A stretch of 64,000 bases of DNA. Origin: Niebla homalea. Its lineage: Eukaryota; Ascomycota; Lecanoromycetes; Lecanorales; Ramalinaceae. Below the pieces are notes generated by a model that saw only the letters and a program-made list of their open reading frames with translations, made no database searches and was not told the DNA's origin. Position numbers and translations under genes: made by a program. The DNA is taken from assembly GCA_019925105.1 (NCBI GenBank), contig JAHGAU010000003.1:1922001-1986000 (forward strand), written 5' to 3'. Positions 22,033 through 34,053 of the stretch are shown one piece after another; positions within the stretch are counted from its first letter, which is position 1; every line of letters starts with the position of its first letter.

Positions 22033-22737
22033 CCGAGTTTTTTAAATATTAAATAAGTTAATATTAATATTTCTTCTCTTTTATTTAAAGTTAAGACTTT
22101 AAAACGTTTTAAAAATAAAAAAATTTAAAATTAATCTTTAACTTTATTATCGTTATTACTTTATAATCGATAACCGGGTATTTAAGTAAGGATATTAACT
22201 TTATTATTTTATTTATTCGGGCGGTAAATAATTTTAAAATTAAACTTAAAGAAAATATTTAAGTATTTAACTTAATATTTAATAAGCTTTTAATTTTTAA
22301 TAAAGTATTTTAAGGCTTAATTATTATTAAAAATACGGAAAAGTTTCTTTATTATTTTTAATTTAAACCATTAATTCTCGAAATATTAAATAATAATAAA
22401 GAATTCTTTATTATAAATATTATAATTATACTTCACCGGTAATATATTTTTAGAACAATAAATTATTAAATATGATTCCTTAATTTTATTATATTAAGAA
22501 AGGATATTACCGAAAATATAATTTAAAGAGTTTATTTTAAAAATTATTTATTTATTAAGATTATAATAAATTAATATAAAAGCTATAAAAAGGACTTTTT
22601 TAAGTATATTATAAGTTTTTTAATACTCCGGGGATTACAAAAATAAAGTTTTTTTTTAATAAGTTTTAAAAGGGATTTTATTATTTTAAAGAATTAAAGA
22701 ATAAATCTTTAATAAAAATTATAAAAGTTAATAAATC
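22033..22737 (-). pseudogene. A1 pol segment (RT/RNase H side)
   Basis: This aligns with A2 about 53510-54200. It ends in ...gttaataaatc at 22737. The next A1 bases, ccttaa..., are found 25 kb away after B2 at 48103, with the 5-bp aaatc duplicated on both sides. Confidence 0.8.
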
Positions 22738-22987
22738 AGAAAAGATGGGAAGCAATAAAAAAGTAAAAGTGATAGAATAGTATACAGTAATAAAGTACAA
22801 TTAAAGATGGGCTATAGCCTTTATATAAATAAATAAAATATATAAATTATATTATTATAATTTATCTTATTCTCTTTTTTTAAAGCGTATATAAAGTAAT
22901 CCTATCCTTAATTAACCTTTTTAATATTTTTATTCCTTTATATATTTAACCGTAAGTTTTATATTTTTCTTAGTTTTCTCCTTTTTA
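22738..22987 (-). repeat. B2 3' LTR (left), 250 bp
   Basis: This is a heavily RIP-shifted LTR; on the minus strand it starts TAAAAAGGAG, from TGGAAAGGGG. Adjacent internal sequence (element strand) ...attataaaaggagt matches the purine tract of B1. Confidence 0.85.
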
Positions 22988-25900
22988 ACTCCTTTTATAA
23001 TAAAGTATTACTTATAGTATTTTTATACTTTAAATTATATTATTCCCGTTTATATATATCTTAATTATATATCCGATAATTAATAAGATATTTCGTATAT
23101 TTTAAATAATTATGAATATAAAAGTTAAAAAAAATATTAAGTTAATAATAATTTATCCCGGCTCCCCTTATAATAAGGTTACTCCCTTAATATTATATAT
23201 TATAATAAATGATTTTTATCTTTTAACGCCGTTTATATATATATTTATTTATTTTTTTTATAACCTTACTTTTAAGCTTTACTTAATAATAACGGATATA
23301 TATATTAATACTGATTTTTAAAGGCGATCCCCTTTTTATTATTCTAATAATTTTTAATAATAATAAATATAGTACTTTATCTTTATTTATTTTAAAGCTT
23401 AAGCTATTTATATTTTTATCTTCTTTAAGTATAATACGTATAATCCGTTTAAGGGTATAATACGTTTTATTCCGTTTATTAAAAGACTATAAATACCGCC
23501 CTTTATAAGGATCGGGACTTATAACCGTTTATTCTTTACCCTTTTCCTTATTTTATATACTTCCGGTATTTCTTTTTATTCTCTTAATTTCGCCGTTCTT
23601 AGGTATATTTTAAGTAAATTTATTATATAACGTTAAGTACGTTTTAAGGAAACTATTAAGTAAACTTTATTTAAATTTTATTTTATAAATTTTAATATCG
23701 CTTTTATTAACGTATTTAAGAAAATATTATATTTAATTATATAATTTATATTTATTGGTTAATATTATCTTTATATTAATTTATTATATTAACCTTAAAA
23801 TGATATTAAATCAAAAGGTATAATATTTTATGCTGGTTATTATTATTTATATATTACGGTATAAAAAGGTAAAGGAGAAAAAAAATAATAAAATAATTAT
23901 TTATTAATTTTAAAATAATTTTTTAATTTTTATATAAACTTTTTTAAAGCTTAATATTATACTTAATAATATTTTATAAAGATATATCCCTTATAATAAT
24001 TTTTAATATTTATCCTTATTTACTTATGGAAAGGGGGAGAGCATGGAAGATACCAAACTTGCGGATGGGTGTATGAAGGAATGGAAACACCAAAAGGGCT
24101 GACTAAGGGTGGAATCGATTCGTATACACTTTGAAAGGAGAAGGGATAACGGATTATTATAGCAAGCAACCTATACCTTACCAACTTATATGGGGGCTAC
24201 GGCCCATCTTCAATTGCACTCCATTGCCACCTGCTATTTCATCACTTTTGCTCTTTCCTTCCTTCCCATCTTTTCTACTTATATATTTTTTTTTAATTAA
24301 TTAATATATTAAGTACTTTCGGGGTTATTTTTATATATAAATAAATATATTTTTATATTCTTATAGCGGGTTACGTATAATCGCCTTAATTTAAATATAT
24401 TTAAAAGGTATATTAAAAAAATCCTTTTAAACATAATAATATTACGTATTATCTTTATTAAATTCTGTCTTAGTTGGTTCTATTAACGAATAAGACGTTA
24501 AAGGTAACGTTTAATTATTTATTTGCTTAATAATTATACCGTATAGCCGTTTATTTCGTCCTTCTTATTTATTTATTTTTTTATTTTTTCTTATTTCTTT
24601 AAATTCTCTTATTTCTTTAACTTTTTTAATTTTTAACTTTTTTTATACTTTAATTAACTTATTTTAATTTTGATTTAATCTTATATTTAATTATTAACTA
24701 TTCCTTTAAAAATACGTATAAATTTATAATTTTAAAATCGGTTATTTACTTTATATTTATATTAACTTCCTTATAGTTTATTCAGAATTTTTAACTTAAA
24801 TTATATTAATTAAAATTACCCCTATTATATCTTTATACCTTAAAAGGTATACCTTAATTATTAACCTTATTAAATTAAATAAACGTATCTTTATTATTAT
24901 CAAAGTTTATTTAAATATTAATTAAATAGTTTATTTAAAGCTATATCCGTCGGTTTTTTATAATCTTAGCTTATTTTAATTTTCTTATTTTTAAAAGCTT
25001 TTAATAATATATATTTAAGTTTACGCCTTTTATATACGTAAAAATACTTAAGCGTATACTTAATATTAATAAATTAATAAAAGTCATTATTTTATCTTTA
25101 TTAATTACCGTTATATTAATAGCTTATTTAATAATACGTATTTAAATTATGTTTTTAAGTATAAACCCGGTATTTAAAATTTCTATCCAGGTATATATAA
25201 ATTAATCCGCTTTTAATTAATTATTATTAATCTTTTTTTATAGACTTTTGATATAAAAACGTAATTTAAATAAATATTTTTTCTTTAATACGTTATATAC
25301 CCCCCGATCCCGATATTAATCGTAAATCTAATATAAAGGGGCGTATCCGTTTTATGGTTACTTATGGTTTTTAATTACCTTAATAGTTATAGCCTTAATA
25401 AGTATCTTTTATTATATTTTCTGCTTTTAATTTTTATCTGTTATTATTATAGCCTACTTTTAAATTTCGGTTATCCGGTTCCGTTATTTATTTATTTTAG
25501 TACGCTCCGTTTATTTATTATTTACTATTTTTATCCATTTAATTTATTTAGTTATTTCTATCGTTTACTTTTTATTTATTAACTTAAGCATTTCCTTCGG
25601 TTTAAATAATCTTTTTATTATTACGTTAATCCGGTTTTTACCGGGATTGTAGGGCTATTTTAATCGTATAAGCCCGCTTAACGTAATAAAGTTTATATTA
25701 AGTATAACCCGTCCCTTTTAAGGATTAATTTATCGACGGAGTCTTATAAACGGTTACTTAAGAAAAAATAATATTATTTACCCGATCCAGACTTAATTAA
25801 AAACTTTTCTGGTTTAAATTTTATTAACTTTAATTTTAATAAGTTATTTCTCCTTCTTATATATAAAATAATTATTAATTAATTTTCTATTTTTAAATAA

Positions 25901-26148
25901 TAAGCCTTCCCGGGCCCTTTCGCCAACTCCCTTTCCTTTTGGGTCCGCTGCTCGGGCTACTCGTACGTAATAGCCTTTACCGGTTTTTTTATAAACATTT
26001 TTTCCTTAATAATCCCCTTTTCATATGCCGTTGTTAATTATACGATAACCTATTACCCCCTTAATATATACTTAACTTATAAATCGCTCCCGGTAAATAT
26101 TATATCCGATAATTTATTTAAATTTTTATGAAAAATTTATTATACTTT
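22988..26148. other. B2 post-integrase region; coding strand unclear
   Basis: This is shared with B1 (12571-15371). On the plus strand, opposite to pol, a frame from about 25292 to a TGA near 26148 (ATG at 25364) has only about eight stops in 285 codons, all TAA/TAG, with content such as NPSLLRINLSTESYKRLLKK. The B1 counterpart reads DPSLLRTDSLIKFYKWSLKK in the same register. On the minus strand one frame reads LKRDGLYLI. The plus strand is T-rich and A-poor here, which by itself lowers stop frequency, so an antisense gene is possible but not shown. A further open frame at 23112-23321 is in another register. The solo LTR at 24027 interrupts the region. Confidence 0.45.
24027..24276 (+). repeat. 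Solo LTR of element B inside B2
   Basis: This 250-bp copy, TGGAAAGGGG...CATCTTTTCT, has the 5-bp duplication actta on both sides (24022-24026, 24277-24281). It is the least mutated B LTR in the window and shows that B stayed active after B2 had inserted. Confidence 0.88.
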
Positions 26149-27279
26149 CGGATTTAATATTATTTACTTTAATAAACCTTTTATTTCGGATAGTTTTAAA
26201 GTTAATTATCCATAATTTATATTAATCGGGTTTATTTTTAAATTAAAGTTATTACTTATATTATTATAATTATATCCTTAATATACGTTTTTTTAAAAGA
26301 ATACGTATATAATTATTTATAAGTTAAAGCCTTAACCAATCTTTAAATTACTTTAATTCTATTAGTTTTTTTAATTATATTATTAAGCTTATTTATAAGG
26401 TTGCCTCCTTATTAATAAGCTACTTTTATCCTAGGTTATATCCTTATATATATATAGGCCCTTTTACTTTACCTTTTCTTTTATTCTTAAAGTAAAATAA
26501 CCAATATAAACTTATACTTTATAATTATTATAATATAAGTTAAACTTAAGTTTAATCTCTTATCTTAAGGATACGGTTAAAACCTTAACCTTTTACCGTT
26601 TAAAATGGTTTTTTTATATATATTAATAATATAGTTTACCTATATTTTTAACGTAAAGTTTACAATAAGTTTAATATTTAAATTTATAAATTATAAAAGG
26701 TATATCTTTTTTAAATAAAATTTTTAATATATAACCTTAATATTTAATTATACTTTTATTTATATATTATTTTTAATATATTTTTCTTTCTTGGTAATGA
26801 AATATTTAATTATAAATAATTATAAACTTTTAATAACTTTATTAATAATATAATAAATAAAAAAGTAAATACTTAACGTTCCCTTATTTATACTTATCTC
26901 CTTTTACTTCTTATAGTATTCTTACCCTCCTTCTTTTTATTTTTTTTTTCTGACTATATTTACTTAAATAATTAATTATTCCTTTTTTTTTTTAAATCCG
27001 TATTTTTCTGAAATTTTTTTAATATATTAAAATATAAAAGTAATTAAAATAAAAATAAAAAGGAAATGGCGTTATATTATTTATATATATTTTTTCCTTT
27101 TAATTTATACCGATAATAATTATAATAGTTTTTAAAGGATTAAAACGTTTTCTATTAATACATATTAAATTTAAATTCTTTTTATTATTTTTAATTCCGG
27201 TTTATCGGAGGGTTTAAGATACCTAATATATAATATAAATACTTTAAGATAATTATTATAAAATAAGTTAAATATGAAA
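26149..27279 (-). other. B2 internal region downstream of integrase, unassigned
   Basis: AT-rich element B sequence. I see no conserved motif that survives RIP. Confidence 0.4.
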
Positions 27280-28180
27280 GTTCTATTTATTCTTTTTAAT
27301 TTATATAAAGCTTTATATTCTTTTATAAAGTTTTTAATAATAAATAACCTAACTTAATAAGGCTTAAGTTTTCTAAGATTTAAGGTAGGATCCCGTTATA
27401 TAATTAATTATTTTTCTTTTAATGAATCTTAACCCTATATTCCTTTATTATAACGTTATTTTTACCGGTTTTTTATTTTATTTAACTTCTTTTATAATTT
27501 ATCCTTAATATTTATTTTATTTATTATAAATCCTTAAATAACTTCGTATATTGCTTTTTTTAACGGCGGTATTATTCTTTTTATAATACGTATGTTAACT
27601 TTTAACTTAATTATATTCCGTTTATATATTATCTTTAACTTAACTTTAAAAAGGATATTAATAAAAATATATCTTAAATATTTAATATATTTTAAATTAA
27701 TATCCGTTATTATTAATTTTCCTATTTATACTTAATTATATTCTTATTAAGTTTATATTTTCTTTATTATATTTTATTAAATTTAATTATTAAACTTTAT
27801 TATACTTATTACCTTATATATAATATTTAATATTGGAATAAACTAAATATTATTTAATTAAAAAAATCTTTTTATCTTTTTATTTATAAATATCTTCTTA
27901 ATATCTATATATATTATAGCGGGTTTTAAATAATAGTTTATATACTTTTTTAACGTAATAATCGTATCCTTTATATTAATTAATTTAATATAAAATAGTT
28001 GTATAAAGTATAAAAAGTAATTTATTATATTAAATATATAATAAAGATTACCTTATACTTCTTTAAACGGATTAATAAAGTTTACGTTAAATAAATTAAA
28101 GGGAACTTTTACTTTAATTAAACTTAATAAAATTATACGGCTTCTATATATTTATTTTATATAAGCTAAGTATTTTTATA
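27280..28180 (-). pseudogene. B2 integrase, destroyed by RIP
   Basis: Integrase inserts the retrotransposon cDNA. On the minus strand from about 28180 the frame reads KYLAYIK*, then VPFNLFNVNFINPFKEV*GN, the P-F-x-L-x-x-x-D-F-x-x-P-F start of the catalytic core with its Asp now Asn. IYIDIKKIFINKKI follows, holding the second acidic position and the x-x-F region. Further down (about 27480-27280) comes a C-terminal part reading IHKKN-like, L-Y-N-G-I-L-P and SLIKLGYLLLKTL, like the Gypsy GPF/GPY-type tail. Stops are frequent. LINE2 is inserted at 28262, just upstream of this region. Confidence 0.7.
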
Positions 28181-28261
28181 TATATTTAATAATAACCCTT
28201 AAGTAAATTAATTAAAGGAGTCCCTATAAAGATATAATTATAATATTATAAGAATTGGAAT

Positions 28262-31200
28262 ATGGCGACGAACGAAGGGACCCCAGAGGTCTAAAACGAT
28301 ACGTATACGTATAGCTTTAATAATAGTAAGAAAAATATATTAAATATAATAAGTGGAAGTAACGTAATGGTTAAAAATAAGGTAGTAAACGGGTAAATAA
28401 CCTATATTAATAAAAATAACGACGACGTATACGGATAATATAATAATAATAAGCCGGATAATACTTAAAATAAATAAGGAAATTAAGGTTAATAAAATAC
28501 GCGTATTAAAACGTATAAAACGCGTAATAATAAAGCGGAAATAATAAGTAAATAAAAGGGTAAAAAGGCCGGTACGGTATTAACGGCGAGGGGTACGGAC
28601 GGGGGGAAAGGGCGGGAAAACCGCAATAAAAGTATTATTAAGGATATATAAAGGGGAAATAAAATTAATAAGGAAAATAGGACCTTAAGGAATTAAAAAT
28701 AAAAAGCGGAGACGGAGCGTCGCTTAGTAAATAAGGGTAAAAGGGCAATAAAGGAAATAATAAAAACCTTAAAAGGATTCCTTACGGTAAAGTAAAAGGA
28801 TATTACGTTAAAGACTTAACCGATACTATAAATTAAGTTAAGAAACGTAAGGGACTTCTATATAAAAGCAGGGATAAAACTAAGGGAGGCGGAATAATTA
28901 TAAAACTCTTAAAAGGCGGTAGTGAAAACGTTAATAAAAGGTAAAGATAGTGGTTTAAAACTAAATATATAAGGCGAGGATACGAAGGCGGTGGCCCCCC
29001 AGATAAAAGAGAATTAAGTGACGAAGGTAATAAAGGAGGTACCCACGGTAAAGAATAAGGGGATAACGGAGGAAAAAATAGCTATATTAAGAAAAGCGAG
29101 GATAATAATGGTCCGTTTATTTAATAATAAAAAGAGGAATATAACGGTAAAAGTAAACCTATTATAATTAATAAAAACTTTTAAGGTAATAACGGAACCA
29201 TTAATAAAACAGATTATTACGGTATATAAACTATAAAGTAAAGATATCCTTCTTAATATAACGTTTTTAAAAATAAAAGAAAACTTAAAAAATTTAAGGT
29301 TTAAATTAATAAAGGAAAATATAAGTTAATTAAGATTTTAAGGTAATCGTTTACCGTTATAATAAATAAAATATACCTTTTACGTTTTAAAAAAACCGAG
29401 AAAAAAACTACGTTAAAAAATATAAAAAAGGAAAATATAATTCTTTATTTAAAACTTAAAATTATTAATTATAAACTTCCGTTAATAATAAAAAAACTTA
29501 ACTCCTTAAAATACGTAAAAAGGTATTTTACTATTATATTAAGTATAACGTTAATTAAAATATATAATAACGTCTTAAATAAAAAGATTATTAAAAAGGG
29601 ATTTCTTAAAATAATTTGGTTATAGGATAAAATAGTTAATATTTATTAATATTTTAAGTATTAAGGTTATAAATATATTATTATAAAGTATTTTAATATT
29701 ATAAAATATATAATTTACGTTAAAAATTACGATACTTATAAGTATATAAAGTTAATAATTAAGGGGCTTATAAAGGATATATTTAAATACGTTACGTATA
29801 ATAAGGAAAGATACTTAATATAAGATTCTAAATATATAATAAGGGTTAAGGAGATTAAATATAAGGAAACCCGGATAACCATGAAAATCCAACGGTATAA
29901 TATATATAAGACTGGTTTAATAAATTAATTAAAAGTAACCTTAAAATATAAACTTAATTAATCGGATAATAAAAGGTAAATAATGGTAAAAAAAAAAAAG
30001 CTTTTTATAATCTTAACCTTAAGGGCCGGCCGTCTTATATCTTTAATAATAACCGGGAAGGTATTAAATTAAAAAACGTTTAACTTTAATAAGAAATCCG
30101 TAACTTAAATAAATATAAAAAAAGGAGCCTTTATAAAGGTTAATAAATAATATATTAACGTTTCTAAGAATAATATAATATAACGTTTATAATAAAAAAA
30201 CTAAAGTAATAATATTAATATTTAAATTTAAAAAAATTAAAAATATTAATATTATAATAATATAAGAATTACTATATAATTTATATATATATTTATTTAT
30301 TAACTTAAAAAGGAGTTTTACTTAACCTTTAAGGGGGATAAAATAATTAAAATATACTTCTTTATAAATAAACGGCTTAATATAAATAACTAAGATATTA
30401 TTTATTATAATAAAAACCTTTATATATTCCGTATTATAAGGAAGGGGACTTAAAGGGCGATTTTAATATTTATAACGTATATAACCCGCCGTTAATTAAT
30501 AAGGAAAGACTTTTTATAATATTATTATTTAAAAAGGTCTTAATTATTTTAAATAAATATATATTATTTAAAGACTTTAACCTATATTACTATATATAAA
30601 ATAAAAAAAAGTATACGATAAATTACGTTAAATCGGATAATTTATTAATAGTTATTATTTAAGTTAATTTCTTATTATTAATATTATAAAAAACTATTAC
30701 GTAAAAAAGCCGTAAATTTAAAATAACGATTAATTTAGCCTTTAATATAAAAGGGGTTACCGGCGCGGTTATAATATATAGGCTATAAAAGGACTTAAAA
30801 TATAACTTAAATTATATACCGATATAAATAACCTTAAATTAAACTGTTAATATAACCTTATTATTACCGGTAAGGAAAACGTAAAAAACGGTTAAAAAAA
30901 TAAAGGTTTATATAAAAGTAAAAAAAATAATAATATAATTTATAAACCTCCCTTAATTAAATAATAAAGACCGGATTAATTTCTTTATAAAGTGAATAAT
31001 AAAGGTATTAAATAAGGTAATTAATAAAACTATCTTAATAATAAAACTTTCTTAAAAAGCTAAAATTTATTAAAATAAAAAGTATATAACCGTAATTATA
31101 AAAATAAAAAGGTTAATTAAGTAAACTTTTAAGTATAGGAACTAGGAAATACTTAATTAATTAAAAGTTACTTAAGAAAAAAAAAAGAAAATTATTAAGA

Positions 31201-34053
31201 AAATTAAATAAATATACTTTTAATTTATAATATATAATTTAACGGTTTTACCTTATAATATTTAAAAGTTAATAAAGTATAATAAAGAATAAAGTAAGAA
31301 ATTAAAGTTTATTTTTAAATTCCCGCTTTTTAAAAGATTTAATAATATATTAATTAATATTTTTAACGGGAAGATTAAGGCCCTTAAAGGAACATTTTTC
31401 CCCTTTCCGTTAAAAGTTAACCTAAATAATATTAACGGTATTACGTATTTTAACCCCGTATTAATAAATAAGATAATAATATAAGATATAATAATCAAAA
31501 TAATTAATAAATTAAAGAAGGATAAAGCCCCGGGATTAAATAGGATTCTTAATAGATTCTTAATAATAATAATTTTACCGTTTAAAAAGGTTTTTACTTA
31601 CCTTTTTTAAGTATATTTTAACGTTAATTATTATTTACGTAAGTTTAAAGAAATAAAAACGATTATCCTTAAGAAGCTTATTAAGCCGGATTACTTTAAA
31701 GTAAAGTCTTATAAACTTATTATATTTTTATATACGTTAAAGAAAGCCTTAAAAATAATAATAATAAAGATCCTTAATAATTATATAAAAAATTACGGAC
31801 TTCTTTTTAATTAATAAATAAGAATAAGGAAAAATAAATTAATAAAAATAACCCTTAAAAAATTAATTGACGGCGTATATACGGTATAAGGTTACGGGAA
31901 GAAGCATATTATAAGTCTTCTTTTTTTAATATTATAAATACCTTTAATAAGGTAAATTATTAAAAATTATTATATAATTTAAAGAAAAAAAGAATATTAC
32001 CCTTTTTAATTAAGTAAATAAAAAGTTTCTTAAGTAATTAAGTTATATCGATTAACTTAAGATAAAAGATAAGCTTAATAAAGCCCGCTATAATAAAGAT
32101 TCCTTAAGGATTGTTTATTTCTCTTATATTATTTTTATTTTTTAATAATCCTTTAATTAAAGAGCTTATTAAGTTAAAATAAAAGGTTTAAATTAAAAGC
32201 TTTATTAATAACGTTTACCTTTTAACCTATAATATTTTTATACGGATAAATTATTTAAAACTAAAATAGGCCTATAAAATCTATCTTTAATAAATAAGAA
32301 CTTATAAAACTTAATTTACACTATATAAGTATAAGCTTATTTATATAATTAAGAGCTTAAGGTTATACGATATAATAACTATAATAAACCTGGGTAAAAT
32401 TATAATAAAGTTAAATATTAATATTAAAGTCCTTAATCTTTAAATAAATAAGAAGCTTAATTAAAAGGATTATATAAGAAAAGTCCAAAAGAAGATAACT
32501 TTATAAGAAAAGGGTTTTACTTATTTTATTATATCGATATAAAAAGCTACGTTATAGAAAACCCGGACTATTTATTAAGCTATAATAAAGTTAATTATAA
32601 TATACGTTACGGCTATTTAATATATATTTAAAAGTACTCCGGGATATAGGAAAAAGCTTATCTAAATATTATAGAAAGTCCAGAATCGGTATTTAAAAGT
32701 AATTAATAGTATTTATAAAGTAATTTTAATCCTAATATTAAAGTTTAAGGTCTTTATATTATTAATTAAAATTTTATTAGATTAAATAATTACTTAAATA
32801 AGGTTAAAAAGATATATATATTTAATTATAATAATAGGAAATAAGCGGATCCGCCAGAATTTTAATAAGTTTAAAGCTAAAAAGAATAAATTAAAAATAT
32901 TTATCTTCTTTTTTATTAAAATAAAATAGGAATAAGCTAAGAAGGAAATTAACCTTATTAATATTTTAAAAGTTAGTTTAAGCGGGTATAAATTCCCGTT
33001 AAACGTAAGAAAAACTGAAATTAAAAGGATTTAAAGAATAAAGACTATAACGATTATTTTATAAATTATAATAAAATAAATTAAGCGTTAACGGAAATAT
33101 AAAGACTTTATATTTTAAAGTCATTATTATCCAGCTTTTAATAATAAAAAGATTATTAATAAGTATCTCCGCCGCTATAATATTATAAGGAAGGATAATA
33201 GCGTATTAACGATTTAACTTTAAATAAATAAAAACGGTTTAATTTACTTCTTATTTATTATATATATTAAGGGTTAAATAAATATTAAATATAAATACGA
33301 ATAAAAAAAGCAGAATATTATATACGTCTTTATTTTTTATCCTTTATTTACGGAAATTAAAATAAAACTTATTATAAAAGTTAATATTTATAATTACCGT
33401 TAAATATTATTTATAAAGTAAAGTATCCGGGTAATCGTTAAGTTTATAATATTTACCGGATTACTATTATAGTTCAGCCTTATTATAAAGATAAACGAAA
33501 TTATTAAAGACCTTATAAAGAAAACTTATTATTAATTAAGGAAGAAAAAGAGGAGCAGAAACCGGTTATATTAATTATATAAATCAGAAAGCATTTTTTA
33601 TAGCCATAAAGATACAATAATAGACGCTTATTAAAAGTCTTTAAAGGAGTTAATAATAATAATAATATAAAAGGGGTATATAATAAACGCATAAGTATTA
33701 ATAAAGATATTCAGAAGTATTATATAAGGTTAAAGTAATATAAATATATAAAAAAGCGGAAAAGCAATAAGCTTAAGGATAGCCCCTATAAGGATACGGT
33801 TATAATATTACGGATTTTCTTGGGGGAGTTAAAATATAGGAAATATATAAATAAATTATTACTCTTTAAACGGCTATTAATATCCTTTACCTTAAAGGAT
33901 AAAAGGTAAAGGCCTAATAAACGCCGGTTTTTACCCTGACGTTATAAGTATTAAGTTTTTACGGTTACCAGTAAGGCTAAAAGGCCGCGTATTAAGGAAC
34001 GCCGGAATTAGCTTAACTAGACCCGTAGTATAAATCAATCAATCAATCAATCA
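28262..34053 (+). mobile_element. LINE2: full-length Tad1-like LINE, RIP-dead
   Basis: This runs from ATG-GCG-ACG-AAC (28262) to a clean (ATCA)n tail (about 34031-34053), 5.79 kb. ORF1 starts M-A-T-N-E-G-T-P-E-V-*. The RT shows KKDKAPGLNRILNRFL at about 31515-31560, IP*GLFISLILFLFFNN at 32099-32149 (the G-I-P-Q-G-S-P-L-S-P box, with Gln turned to a stop) and S-F-I-N-N-V-Y-L-L-T-Y at 32198-32230 (F-V-D-D box). The minus-strand frame at 31262-31498 is an antisense shadow. I could not identify a convincing target duplication. It is inserted in B2. Confidence 0.88.

Noticed and set aside
31262..31498. 78-codon minus-strand frame
   Set aside because: Antisense of LINE2 ORF2 just upstream of the K-A-P-G motif; T-rich strand with few stops.
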